A DNA stretch of 55,024 bases from contig QHYH01000130.1 of assembly GCA_003223215.1 (NCBI GenBank), positions 1 through 55,024 on the forward strand. Reading direction: 5' to 3'. The first letter of the stretch is position 1; every line of letters starts with the position of its first letter. Shown piece by piece: positions 18,038 to 26,352 of the stretch. Source of the DNA: Acidobacteriota bacterium (GTDB lineage Bacteria; Acidobacteriota; Terriglobia; Acidiferrales; UBA7541). The translations under genes and the position numbers were made by a program. The notes beneath the pieces were generated by a model. It did no database searches and was not told the DNA's origin. It saw nothing but the letters and a program-made list of their open reading frames with translations.

Positions 18038-18206
18038 ACGGGTATCGCTCTCAGCTATCTGTGGTTCCAAGACGTGTTCACGCGTTCCTGGGTAGAGCAC
18101 TGCAAGGGTTGCAATGGTTCTTTTTTCGTGACCGCGAGAGCCTCGGCTCAAGCATGGTGCAGGGCGCGGCAGATCTCGATGATGGAGACCCGTGCGGAGG
18201 TGAGTC

Positions 18207-18794
18207 ATGGCTACAGCAAATGCGTCAGAAGGATTGCGTGGATCTGCGTTCATCAAAAGAGCGAGCGGATGGTACATCGCAACGGCCGTGGTGTTTATCA
18301 TCCTGGGGATCTTTGCCATTGTGGAACCCGGCCTGGCCGGTTTGGCGGTGGCCTTTTTGGTGGGCTGGCTGTTGATTTTTGCCGGCGCTGCGCACTTGCT
18401 GGGGACGTTCAGCGGAGGTGGGGTCGCACGGGTGATCTGGCAGCTGATTCTAGGAGTTATCTACATCCTTGGCGGAATCTACTTTCTGACACATCCATTG
18501 CTGGGGCTGGGCACGCTGACGCTGCTGCTGGCTGGAATCATCCTAGCTGAGGCAGTGCTGGAATTCATTGTATACTCCCGGACGCGGAACGAAGGCGGTT
18601 CGGGATGGACGCTGGCGAACGGCTTAATCACCCTATTGCTGGGCGGATTGATCTGGTTTCATTGGCCATCGAGCTCGGTGTGGGCCATCGGGACGTTAGT
18701 AGGCGTGAACTTGATGATGACCGGAATCTCGCGACTCATGCTCGGGACGGCGGCGCGCAGACTGGCAAAACACACTGAAGCAGAAACTCCGTGA
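18207..18794 (+). CDS. HdeD-like membrane protein (DUF308)
   Basis: 195-aa integral inner-membrane protein of the HdeD/DUF308 family, linked to acid resistance in enterobacteria but of undetermined biochemical role. ATG 18207 is preceded by GGAGGTG seven bases upstream, a strong ribosome site. About six hydrophobic helices are visible in three hairpins: WYIATAVVFIILGIFAIVEP, AGLAVAFLVGWLLIFAGAAH, VIWQLILGVIYILGGIYFLT, LGLGTLTLLLAGIILAEAVL, LANGLITLLLGGLIWFHWP, and VWAIGTLVGVNLMMTGISRL. The tail is short and basic. It is a single gene with about 170 bp before it and 180 bp after it; no operon partner. Confidence 0.88.
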   Translation: MATANASEGLRGSAFIKRASGWYIATAVVFIILGIFAIVEPGLAGLAVAFLVGWLLIFAGAAHLLGTFSGGGVARVIWQLILGVIYILGGIYFLTHPLLGLGTLTLLLAGIILAEAVLEFIVYSRTRNEGGSGWTLANGLITLLLGGLIWFHWPSSSVWAIGTLVGVNLMMTGISRLMLGTAARRLAKHTEAETP

Positions 18795-18942
18795 GGAAGT
18801 ATCAATTCTTCGAGCACCACCAACAGTACTACACTGTGGCCTCCGTATCTTCGCTGTCTTTCTCTTTCTCGCAGGCGTGCCTTGAATCCTCGAGACATGT
18901 GGCTGGTTCACTCCAGCTGGCTTGACTAACCAGGAATTTACG

Positions 18943-18959
18943 CGGAAATTATTTTTCCG
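18943..18959. repeat. short inverted repeat before the PAS kinase
   Basis: CGGAAA (18943-18948) and TTTCCG (18954-18959) around TTATT, 17 bases before the ATG at 18977. It could be an operator or a weak hairpin; there is no independent support. Confidence 0.25.
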
Positions 18960-18976
18960 TGTTATATTGCTCCCCC

Positions 18977-20425
18977 ATGGAAGAGGGAAAGAAACAAACG
19001 ATTAGACCCGATAACCAGCTTTTCTACGATGCTTTTGTGGCGAGTCCGATCGGGATTGCTGTGGAGGATCTAGAAGGGCGGCCTTTGTTCGTGAATCCGG
19101 CGCTTTGCACGATGCTTGGATTCAGCGAAGAGGAAATGCGGAAGAAACACTGTGTCGAATTTTCTCCTCCCGAAGACGCAGAGAAGGATTGGGCCTATTT
19201 CGAGCAGTTGCGCGCGGGTTCGATTGACCGCTATCAGCTGGACAAGCGTTTTTTCCGGCGAGACGGCTCGCTGATTTGGGGGCGCCTGAGTATCTCGCTG
19301 TTGAATAATCGCCCTTCTTCGCTCGTGGTCGCGATGGTGGAAGACATTAGCGAGAGAAGAACGACACAGGAAGACCTGTTACGGCACGCTGGCATTGTCG
19401 AGTCTTCCCAGGACGCGATCATCTCGAAAAGCTTGCAAGGTGCGATTAGAACCTGGAACGCTGGTGCGCGGCAAATGTTTGGGTACACGGAGGAAGAAGC
19501 GATTGGACAGTCTATTTTCATGTTCGTCCCTTCCGAACTGTACGACGAGGAGAAGGAAATTCTGAGACGCCTGGCAGCCGGTGAGCGGATCGACAACTAC
19601 GAAACGGTCCGTATCTCGAAATGTGGCAAGAGAATCTACGTTGCTATCACTGTTTCCCCTGTCAGAGATGAGGAGGGCATGATCATCGGCGCTTCCACGA
19701 TCGCGCGGGACATCACCGAGCGCAAACTGGCCGAGGAAGCTCTTTCCAAAATGAGCCAACGGTTGATCGAAGCGCATGAGGAAGAACGTACCTGGATTGC
19801 CCGGGAGCTTCATGACGATATCAACCAGCGCGTCGCGCTGCTAGCCGTGGATCTGGAACGTTTGAAGCAAAATCCCCCCCGCATGGCAGAGCTCCGACGG
19901 CAACTCGAGGAACGAATAAAACAACTGAACGACCTTGCTGGCGAGATCCAAGCGTTGTCACATCGCCTGCACTCTTCCAAGCTGGAGTATCTGGGGCTTC
20001 GATCAGCAGCGGCCATTTTCTGCACAGAGCTTTCGGATCGACAAAAAGTGAAGATAGATTTCTGCTCAGAGAACGTTCCGAGAGACTTACCGGAGGAGAT
20101 CTCTATTTGCCTGTTCCGCGTATTGCAAGAAGCCCTGCAGAATGCGATTAAGCACAGCGGTTCACAACAAATCCAAGTATCGCTCAGCGTTGAATTGAAT
20201 GAGATCCGACTGACGGTGCGGGATTCGGGGGCTGGTTTTGATCCCAAGGGAGCGATGAAAGCGCAGGGCATTGGACTCACGAGCATGAAAGAACGCCTGA
20301 AGTTGGTGGGTGGAACTCTTTCCATTGACTCGCAACTGAACAGTGGAACAACAGTCCAGGCTCGCGTGCCTCTCGGCAGCAAAGGAAGTACGCGGGAGCA
20401 GGCGGATAGATCTTCAAGTGTCTGA
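18977..20425 (+). CDS. cytoplasmic PAS-PAS histidine kinase (HisKA_3)
   Basis: Soluble sensor kinase, about 482 aa. I start at ATG 18977; a GTG at 18959 is possible, and neither has a clear ribosome site. PAS domain 1 lies at about 15-125 (FYDAFVASPIGIAVEDLEGR, ending in VEDISERR), PAS 2 at about 135-255 (AGIVESSQDAIISKSLQG, ending in ARDITERK). The HisKA_3 box is ARELHDDINQRVALL with phosphoacceptor His279, and the HATPase domain has RVLQEALQNAIKHSG, DSGAGFDPKG and GIGLTSMKERLKLVGG. No transmembrane helix, so it senses an internal cue (redox, gas or small molecule; unknown). Its expected partner, the regulator immediately downstream, is broken, leaving this kinase without a local target. Confidence 0.92.
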   Translation: MEEGKKQTIRPDNQLFYDAFVASPIGIAVEDLEGRPLFVNPALCTMLGFSEEEMRKKHCVEFSPPEDAEKDWAYFEQLRAGSIDRYQLDKRFFRRDGSLIWGRLSISLLNNRPSSLVVAMVEDISERRTTQEDLLRHAGIVESSQDAIISKSLQGAIRTWNAGARQMFGYTEEEAIGQSIFMFVPSELYDEEKEILRRLAAGERIDNYETVRISKCGKRIYVAITVSPVRDEEGMIIGASTIARDITERKLAEEALSKMSQRLIEAHEEERTWIARELHDDINQRVALLAVDLERLKQNPPRMAELRRQLEERIKQLNDLAGEIQALSHRLHSSKLEYLGLRSAAAIFCTELSDRQKVKIDFCSENVPRDLPEEISICLFRVLQEALQNAIKHSGSQQIQVSLSVELNEIRLTVRDSGAGFDPKGAMKAQGIGLTSMKERLKLVGGTLSIDSQLNSGTTVQARVPLGSKGSTREQADRSSSV

Positions 20426-21076
20426 TGGACTTAAGGCCGTTCAGCAAGCCCAAGAATGCAACCAGATCTGATCCTGTTGGACATCGGACTTCCCACCCTC
20501 AATGGAATTGAAGCTGCAAAGCGGATACATCAAGTTTCCCCCCGGTCCAAAATTCTCTTCGTGAGCGAAAACCGCTCTCTGGACACCGCAGAAGAAGCCT
20601 TGAGCACGGGTGCTGGCGGATACATCCTCAAGTCCGATGCGGCCAGTGAACTATGGCCCGCCGTCAAAGCCCTGCTTGAAGGTAAGCGGTTTGTTAGCGC
20701 GAGCCTCTCTGGTCACGATCCATTGACGCGAGACACGGGAGGTTCGGACAGCGGGAAGCGAATCGATGACAACCCGTATTTCCGCTCCGCAGAGAGCGCA
20801 GCGATTTCGGAGTTCCTGGCATCGGTTATCGAGGCGACTGCAGCTGATTTCGGTAACGTGCAACTCTTCGATTCGACGGATCGGGTCTTGAGAATCGCCG
20901 CGCAACATGGCTTTGAAAGAGAGTTGTTGAATTACTTCGATACGGTAGATTGCAAGAACGATTGCGCGTGCAGCGTGGCAATGAACGAGCGCTCCCGCAT
21001 AGTCGTTACAGATGTTGCTGCTGACCGCTGTGCTGGACCTGTAAAGACCGTGCAAGAATGTCGCTTGCCCACTTGA
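20418..21076 (+). pseudogene. response regulator (receiver-GAF) truncated and frameshifted
   Basis: Remnant of the regulator that would partner the upstream kinase. The receiver starts in mid-domain: VSDGLKAVQQAQE is read in one frame at 20418-20456, overlapping the kinase stop, and then PDLILLDIGLPTLNGIEAAK continues in another frame from 20456. The first third, including the acidic Asp pair, is missing and a one-base shift separates the two pieces. The phospho-Asp (LLDIGLP) and the Lys (GYILKSD) remain. Instead of a LuxR HTH, the C-terminal part is GAF-like (FLASVIEATAADFGNVQLFD, VLRIAAQHGFERELLNYF) and also ends early. It is unlikely to be functional as a phosphorylation target. Confidence 0.7.
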
Positions 21077-21612
21077 TCCCCCACTCAGTTCAGTCTGATA
21101 CCCGGTCAGTTTGCAAAAGAGCCTAGGTCCGCTAGAACGATAGGAAAAAGAGAGGCAGCAAAACTCCGCCCGAGTCAGTCTCAATCGCTCCAGCAGAAAC
21201 AGCTCAGCAGCGGTGATGTGATTGTCGTGAATTCGTTTCGGTCCCAGTGACAAATGCGATGCTATCTGACGAGGAGAGCGCCTTCTTTCGATCAGATGAG
21301 TAGGTGGGATCTACGATCAGAAATAACAGGCGTCAAAAATCCAAGCCCTCATCGGTCGACGTCGGGATCGTCTCACTGGCCTATTACGTTGGCCCTTGGA
21401 GGCTTGACTGAGATGGAAAGCCCCGTCGAACGAAAATGCTATATAGGGAGCTTCGTGTTGAGTCTTGTTGGTCAGCCCGGCCTCCGGCGCTAGTTGCTTT
21501 GTTTACGGGAGCTGTCTTCTGCAGCGTTGCGATAGAGACAACATGGGAAACAAAGGCACCGGTCCGCTGCGCCTGCAAGCGGACCGGTGCGAAGTATTTC
21601 TCTCAAAATGTC
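21077..21612. other. intergenic region with convergent ends, only a terminator
   Basis: About 535 bases between the regulator remnant and the minus-strand DUF892 gene. Only short patternless frames occur. Some of the first 150 bases may be the decayed end of the GAF domain, since HSVQSDTRS-like residues appear in a third frame. The one clear element is the hairpin at 21556-21590. Confidence 0.4.
21541..21590 (-). terminator. intrinsic terminator of the DUF892 gene
   Basis: A perfect 13-bp stem: GCACCGGTCCGCT (21556-21568) with AGCGGACCGGTGC (21578-21590), 9-nt loop. On the minus strand it lies 22 bases past the stop of the gene ending at 21613 and is followed by CTTTGTTT. High GC stem plus T-rich tail makes this the clearest terminator in the window. 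Confidence 0.75.
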
Positions 21613-22125
21613 TCACGCCGATGCTGCTGCAGCGCGTTCGGCTACCCTCGTCTCGACCATTTCTCTGAGGAAACGTCCTGTCCGTTCCGCAAACGTCAGT
21701 TTGTCCGCAAGGCAGGTTTCCAATAGCAGACTGACTCCATGATTCCCGACCGCTTCGGCTGCTGCGATTAGCGCGCGGTACTCGGCAATCCGAAAGTGTG
21801 CAAGGTGATTGAGCTTCATTAACGCGAAAATGCGTCTGGCGATAGGACCCTGGACTTCAGCCAACTCCCTGCGAAAGTCCTCGATGAACGTTTCCTGCAG
21901 CCGCCCACTGAGTTTTGCGGGTTGCTCGCCAAGGAGTCTGAAGCATTCGTCGAGTGTGGCAAGGACTTTGCCGGAGACGAACGCCCGCGCCTCCAAAGCT
22001 TCTTTGATCTGGGGATCTTGAGCCAGCTGCCCAATCTCCTGGTAGATCTTCTCGGCTTTTTCGGCGCCCTGTCGTACATCAGTGAGGATCATTACAAAAA
22101 GCTCTTTCGGTGTCTTTATTGGCAT
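21613..22125 (-). CDS. DUF892 (YciE/YciF-like) ferritin-like protein
   Basis: 170-aa, all-helical protein of the DUF892/YciF family, ferritin-like four-helix bundles induced by stress and sometimes di-iron. ATG 22125 has AAGGAG (22133-22138) seven to eight bases upstream. The family start IKTPKELFVMILTDVRQGAEK is evident, followed by helices EALEARAFVSGKVLATLDECF, a kink at LLGEQPAKL, and EYRALIAAAEAVGNHGVSLL. Some canonical metal ligands seem replaced: the segment after LTDVRQGAEK lacks the usual E-x6-Y-x2-E-x2-H arrangement (the Tyr/Glu pair is seen, His is uncertain), so metal binding is doubtful. Monocistronic, with its own terminator. Confidence 0.75.
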   Translation of the reverse strand: MPIKTPKELFVMILTDVRQGAEKAEKIYQEIGQLAQDPQIKEALEARAFVSGKVLATLDECFRLLGEQPAKLSGRLQETFIEDFRRELAEVQGPIARRIFALMKLNHLAHFRIAEYRALIAAAEAVGNHGVSLLLETCLADKLTFAERTGRFLREMVETRVAERAAAASA

Positions 22126-22138
22126 ACGCTCTCTCCTT

Positions 22139-22833
22139 GTGCAAAAGGTTTTCGCACCGTGCGTGATTTAACTCTGGAAGGATGCGATGCGCAAGCTGGC
22201 AGAAGTGACAGTGGAAGCTCAGAATATTGCTCTCTCGCGAAACCACACTCGATCTCACCAAGGGTCAGTGCGTCGGCCAACAAGGTGAATTTATCGCAGA
22301 GACAGCTTGGATGATGCACGTGTGGATTTGGCAGGACAGCATGGCGGGAGTGTTCAGCTCGCCATGGCGTTTTCCCTCCCGGTTTGGACTACCGCGCTAC
22401 TTCTCCTCAACCCCATGATGCCCCCCGGCGTCGCGCTCATCCATTTCCGGGAGACCCTGGGCTCCAGCCTGGTTTTCGGTGCTCTTGCTGGCTGGCTCCT
22501 GAGCCCTCGGCAGCCAACCGCCGCTGTGAGCGCCACCGCCGCCTCCTAACGCGCTGAGACAGCCTGTCATGTCCGGCCGGGCTCTTGCGGCCCGCCACGA
22601 AACAGAAAGCAGATGACGCGGTACGGGAGCAATTTGAGGTCGCTTCGCGACCAATCGTCAGAAGGGGATAAACCTGGTCTTGTGGACGCAATTCAGAACT
22701 TAGGGATGGTTTAAGAAATGTCCGCATTCCCTTCCCGAGGCAACTCGGAACGATGACAAGCAGCACAGAACTGCTTGCCGGCACAGGGAATGGCCCAACT
22801 TCGAATGATTTCCCCGAGATTCTTTCCAGACCG
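22139..22833. other. 695-bp region without a supported gene
   Basis: Both strands carry short frames. A plus-strand frame at 22307-22549 encodes a hydrophobic, proline-rich stretch (WTTALLLLNPMMPPGVALIH, then LVFGALAGWLL) that could be the tail of a lost membrane protein, and an overlapping frame reads TAWMMHVWIWQDSMAGVFS, reminiscent of a conserved C-terminus. Neither has a start with a ribosome site. I treat the region as decayed coding DNA plus the upstream region of the DUF892 gene. Confidence 0.3.
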
Positions 22834-23592
22834 TCAGATGCCGGCGTACCAAGCGTAGCCACCTTCGGGCGACGCTGAGCCCAGGCCTTTGCCGAACTGT
22901 TTGAGGTTATCGGTTATCGTGAGGCGGGTGAGGTATTTGACACTTTTGTAGCCGAGTTGCCGGGGAAGACGCAGGCGAAGCGGTCCGCCGAACCTGACGG
23001 GAAGCTCACTGCCGTTCATTCCGTGTGCCAGCAGAGTTTGCGGATGCAGCGCGTCGGCCATGTCGATGCTCTCCCACCAGTCGGGTTGGATCGAGCGATA
23101 GACAACGTATCGCACTTGAGGGAGGGCCCCTACCAGTTCCAGCACGTGAGAGAGCGGAACGCCGGTCCATTCGCCAATATAGGACCAGCCTTCTTCACAC
23201 TGAATCATCGTGATGTGGCTGCGCCGAGGAAAACTCTTTAGCTCCGCAAGCGAGAACGATGCCGGGCGGGTGACCATGCCATCGACGGTAAGAAGCCAGT
23301 CGGAAAACGCTCCCTGCTGGAGCCGATGGAACTCTTCGCCCAAGGGGGCGACTTCATTTGCGAATGGATCTCTGGAAATCTGGCGTTGCGAAAACTCGCG
23401 TGCCAAGGAGTGGCGTGTCAACAGCCGCTGTGCCGCATAGGTCAGCGTCTCGCCGGGCCCGTAGATGCCACCGAAATCCGGCGGTATCAGTCCATAGCGG
23501 TCGGCGAGCCTTGCCGCAACGACGAGCCCCGATGCGCCCGCTGTGGCCGCGAGGCCGGTGGTAATCAGTTGACGTCGGGAGAGCTTGCTCAT
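22834..23592 (-). CDS. Tat-exported molybdopterin oxidoreductase (sulfite-oxidase fold, MsrP/YedY-like)
   Basis: Periplasmic molybdoenzyme of the sulfite-oxidase superfamily. The N-terminus SRRQLITTGLAATAG is a twin-arginine signal. The Mo-binding region is HITMIQCEEGWSYIGEWTGV with Cys132 as the molybdenum thiolate; VDGMVTRPASFSLAELKSF precedes it and LPVRFGGPLRLRLPRQLGYK follows, both typical of the fold. At 252 aa it has the oxidoreductase domain but no C-terminal dimerisation domain, so it is nearer MsrP than SoxC or sulfite oxidase. It overlaps the cytochrome b gene upstream by 4 bp (ATGA), so they are translationally coupled: a membrane heme protein feeding electrons to, or taking them from, the molybdenum site. 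Substrate unknown; methionine sulfoxide repair is one option. Confidence 0.88.
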   Translation of the reverse strand: MSKLSRRQLITTGLAATAGASGLVVAARLADRYGLIPPDFGGIYGPGETLTYAAQRLLTRHSLAREFSQRQISRDPFANEVAPLGEEFHRLQQGAFSDWLLTVDGMVTRPASFSLAELKSFPRRSHITMIQCEEGWSYIGEWTGVPLSHVLELVGALPQVRYVVYRSIQPDWWESIDMADALHPQTLLAHGMNGSELPVRFGGPLRLRLPRQLGYKSVKYLTRLTITDNLKQFGKGLGSASPEGGYAWYAGI

Positions 23593-24308
23593 ACTCGCTC
23601 CAGTGGTTCGCTGGCGCGACCGGTGATCATGGCGCGCACGCGGCTTCGGAATCCGGCAAGAACGACCATAAAGACGTGAACCAGAAGGAAAATGACCAGG
23701 GCCCCGGTCAAGAAAAAGTGTAAGGTGCGCGCCGATTGCTGGCCACCCAAGACATTGACCGCAGCCGGAATTGCCGAGACAAAGGAAGGAGACATGGCCA
23801 GACCCGTCCAGATAATCAGCGGAAACAGGACAAAAATAATGAGCAGATACGCCATGCGCTGCAACACGTTGTACGACCAGGCCTCCTCCGCACCCGGCCG
23901 CGCGAAGCGCAAATGCTGCGCAATGGAGATCGCGAGGCGCGTGACGGAGACGTCAGAGAGAGCGGGCAGCAAATTCTGCCGAAAATGCCCCTGGGAGAAT
24001 CCGACGGCAACGTAAAGTAAGCCGGTCATGATCAAGACCCAAGCAGATTGGAAATGGAGATAGCGGCTCCAGCCATTCTGGTCGGGGAGCACGTAGCCGT
24101 AGCCGGTGGGAACAGCGGCTCGGGAGGACGCGATCGGTATCGTGAATAAAGCGGGAGTGTTCACGTTGCCGGTCTCACCCCAATAGAAGCGCGGATGAGA
24201 CACAACAATTTCTGATCCACTGACAAGGAGGGCCAGGAACGAAAACGTGGTGAGCCAGTGGGTAACGCGAACGAGAAAAGAATGCCGCAGACGAAGCGTT
24301 TCGGCCAT
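23589..24308 (-). CDS. cytochrome b561-type membrane subunit
   Basis: 239-aa integral membrane di-heme cytochrome b, the membrane electron partner of the coupled molybdoenzyme. I start at ATG 24308, giving MAETLRLRHSFLVRVTHWL; the longer frame would need a TTG at 24359. Four helices are visible, with candidate heme His residues in VRVTHWLTTF, WSRYLHFQSAWVL and TLHFFLTGALVIFLLVHVF. The long loop after helix 1 (HPRFYWGETGNVNTPALF) resembles thiosulfate-reductase and Ni/Fe-hydrogenase b subunits. No ribosome site precedes the ATG, but a possible promoter lies so close that the transcript may be leaderless. Ends in the 4-bp overlap with the oxidoreductase gene. Confidence 0.88.
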   Translation of the reverse strand: MAETLRLRHSFLVRVTHWLTTFSFLALLVSGSEIVVSHPRFYWGETGNVNTPALFTIPIASSRAAVPTGYGYVLPDQNGWSRYLHFQSAWVLIMTGLLYVAVGFSQGHFRQNLLPALSDVSVTRLAISIAQHLRFARPGAEEAWSYNVLQRMAYLLIIFVLFPLIIWTGLAMSPSFVSAIPAAVNVLGGQQSARTLHFFLTGALVIFLLVHVFMVVLAGFRSRVRAMITGRASEPLERV

Positions 24309-24315
24309 TAGCGGA

Positions 24316-24344
24316 GTTGTACCAACTGCGTGCTGGTTGCGCAA
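24316..24344 (-). promoter_or_regulatory. possible leaderless promoter of the cytochrome b/molybdoenzyme operon
   Basis: On the minus strand TTGCGC (24339-24344) and TACAAC (24316-24321) are 17 bp apart, each matching four of six consensus positions. Initiation about seven bases past the -10 would fall at the ATG (24308), consistent with the missing ribosome site. The -35 overlaps a TTGCGCAA palindrome. Confidence 0.35.
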
Positions 24345-24369
24345 GAGGTATCTGCGCAAGTATGCGCAA
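24337..24369. repeat. three TGCGCAA sites upstream of the cytochrome b gene
   Basis: TTGCGCAA (24337-24344), CTGCGCAA (24352-24359) and ATGCGCAA (24362-24369). The first is a perfect 8-bp palindrome. Spacings are 15 and 10 bp, so two copies are on the same helical face. They lie just before or on the predicted -35, where a repressor or activator would bind. Confidence 0.45.
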
Positions 24370-24631
24370 AAATCCCGGTCAGTGCCGGGTCGAGCTTACC
24401 GGTAAAGTACCAGGGCAGTTGCCGGAGTGAGGATAACGGAGAAGGTCGTTGGACACGTCGTAAAGGAACACACACAGAGGCTGGGAATTTCAAAATTAGC
24501 GCCACACCCGGAGTTGACGGCGTTTCTTGTGCATTTGAATAAGCCTTTCGGGTCACTGTTACTTTTGACAGTTGCCCGGAGTCCTTTTCCCTGCTTGACT
24601 CCCACGAATACGTGCGCAGGAGGAGTTTGCC

Positions 24632-25063
24632 ATGGGGGCTCAGACAGTATTGCCTACCCAACCCGCGACAACAAACAGATCAATAATGATGAACCCGCAT
24701 CTCCCAATTCGGGTTTTCTTGTTGAGCGACCATCGGCTTCTACGCGGTGCGCTCGCCCGCACTCTTAAGAATCGGGCCGACATTTCGTTGGTCAGCGCAC
24801 AAGAATCCTCGTTGAACATTACCGCAGAGATCGTCGAGTCAACCTGTGACGTGCTGTTGGTGGGCCCCGTCAACACGCGCGCATTTGATAATCAAGTCTT
24901 CGATCAACTGCAGAGTGCGATCTCAAATTTGAGAATCGTCATGATTGAGATGGAGGCAACGGTCGCTGACGTTATATCTGCAATCCTGTCTGGTTCGCAG
25001 GACTTGCGCCAAGTGGAAGGACCAGGCAGCATTTCCATCTCCAAAAAAGTGAGCGCCCCATAG
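24632..25063 (+). CDS. degenerate receiver-domain protein
   Basis: 143-aa protein with a receiver fold but without the phosphorylation chemistry. ATG 24632 has CAGGAGGAG (24617-24625) six bases upstream. Residues 25-115 align by pattern with response-regulator receivers: IRVFLLSDHRLLRGALARTL (beta1-alpha1), then CDVLLVGPVNTR where the phospho-Asp would be, replaced by Gly78, and LRIVMIEMEATVADVISAIL (beta4-alpha4). The expected GYVLKD segment with Lys and any HTH are absent; the protein ends with a short unrelated tail. It may be a pseudo-receiver acting by protein contact, or a truncated NarL-type regulator. No kinase gene is adjacent. Confidence 0.6.
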   Translation: MGAQTVLPTQPATTNRSIMMNPHLPIRVFLLSDHRLLRGALARTLKNRADISLVSAQESSLNITAEIVESTCDVLLVGPVNTRAFDNQVFDQLQSAISNLRIVMIEMEATVADVISAILSGSQDLRQVEGPGSISISKKVSAP

Positions 25064-25398
25064 TTGTACGGCTTCCTCCTCGGGTGCCAGAGATAGCAAT
25101 CTACAAAAGACTAGCTCCCTCCCGTCCCCGCCAATCTGCTCGTGGTCCTTTTCGAACGTCATGGCTTATAAGGCTAGCGACTCGTGGAAGCGCGAATCCT
25201 CCGAGTACTCGTTTCTCAAAATATGGGAGTGTTTCAATCGAGTCTAGCTCTAATAAGCCCCTTTGACAAAACTCCGCATTCTCGTGGCTCGTGACCAACT
25301 GCTGATCTTGCAACGCGCTGATTCTGCCGCTCTCACGCACGTTTTCCATAGTTTACGGCTCAACAGGCTTCACGCACGAAATGAGAAGGAGAGGAAAC
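25064..25398 (+). other. upstream region of the cold-shock gene, no gene seen
   Basis: 335 bases without a supported frame. Cold-shock genes usually have long structured leaders, so much of this may be promoter and 5' UTR. I see no clear promoter or hairpin. Confidence 0.3.
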
Positions 25399-25602
25399 TT
25401 GACTGGTACGGTGAAATGGTTCAATAACAAGAAGGGATACGGGTTTATTGGTCGGGAAGACGGTCCGGATGTCTTTGTTCACTACTCGGCGATTTTAGAG
25501 GAAGGATATCGCAGTTTATCGGAAGGAGATTTCGTGGAATTTGACATCGTAACGGGCCCCAAAGGGCCGCAAGCTGCGAACGTGACGAAAAAAAAAGATT
25601 GA
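25399..25602 (+). CDS. CspA-family cold-shock protein
   Basis: Small single-stranded nucleic-acid-binding OB-fold protein, an RNA chaperone. Both RNP motifs are present: KGYGFIGR and DVFVHYSAI, with the usual [12 protein letters not shown] start and [10 protein letters not shown] end. I choose the TTG at 25399 rather than the ATG at 25381: AAGGAGAGG (25386-25394) lies five bases from the TTG and would be inside the gene otherwise, and the family begins (M)xTGTVKWFN. This gives 67 aa, the normal length. Monocistronic. A pure A-run (AAAAAAAA) near the end of the gene encodes the lysine tail. Confidence 0.93.
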   Translation: MTGTVKWFNNKKGYGFIGREDGPDVFVHYSAILEEGYRSLSEGDFVEFDIVTGPKGPQAANVTKKKD

Positions 25603-25794
25603 GCGGAACCACTTCTTGTCTCGCCAAGTTGCCCTACCTTCTCGCGCTCACTCCCTAGCGGCTCTTGCGTTTGCGAATCCCACCGTGACAGCGATATAAA
25701 CAAGTGCATAGCTGGGACTTTGTTCATTTTCTTCCCCTGCGTATTGGTCTCTAACCCTTAAGGGCATTTAAAAACCTGTAAGATCTGCCAGCCG

Positions 25795-26082
25795 ATGCGG
25801 TTCGATTGCCTTTCTGCGGGCGGTGACTGGTTTATCCGCTGGGCTGCCCATTGGCCAGCCACAGGAATTCCCGCGCAAACCACAACCGATCAAGCTACCA
25901 CGTGCAAATTTTCCCGACCCGCCTTCGCCAGAGAAGTCGAGCGGCTCTATCAACTCGCCGGGGAATTGAAGGCGGAAGTGGACAAGACAGACTCGGCGAA
26001 CCTGTCTTCGTTGAATCTGCTGAAGAAAGCGGAAGAGATCGAAAAACTGGCACACGAGATTAGGAAGCACTCGAAAGGATAG
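25795..26082 (+). CDS. small protein with C-terminal helical domain
   Basis: 95-aa frame whose last 45 residues form a charged helical hairpin: FAREVERLYQLAGELKAEVD, KTDSANLSSLNLLKKAEEIE, KLAHEIRKHSKG. I have seen this style (LAxELKxxVDK...LSLxxxKKAEEIEKLAHxIR) at the C-terminus of small secreted proteins in this phylum, but cannot name the family. The N-terminal half is Trp/Cys-containing and not a good signal peptide, so the original start may be lost. No convincing ribosome site. It may be a genuine small protein or a remnant tail. Confidence 0.45.
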   Translation: MRFDCLSAGGDWFIRWAAHWPATGIPAQTTTDQATTCKFSRPAFAREVERLYQLAGELKAEVDKTDSANLSSLNLLKKAEEIEKLAHEIRKHSKG

Positions 26083-26352
26083 AGCAGCAGGAAACTGCGC
26101 CGGGGCGCCGCGGGATGAAGCTACCGGGTTCTCTGCGTCAACTTGATGTCCGATTTGCTCCATAAGGACTTGTGACGCGCAGACCGGGTGGCGCGGTCCA
26201 TTTTTGTGTGCCCGTGATCACTACGAAGTGTTCCCGCGTCACTGACAATGGTGCCCTGGACGGAGTAAAAGGACAAAATTGCACAGGCCCTCCGCTGAAG
26301 ATGACTGCCTGGCTTTGGCTGGGAATGTGTGGTTTACCGCGAGCACGGCTTC

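Noticed and set aside
18922-18952. TTGACT/AATTAT as a promoter of the PAS kinase
   Set aside because: The spacer is 19 bp and the -10 is poor; not convincing enough to annotate.
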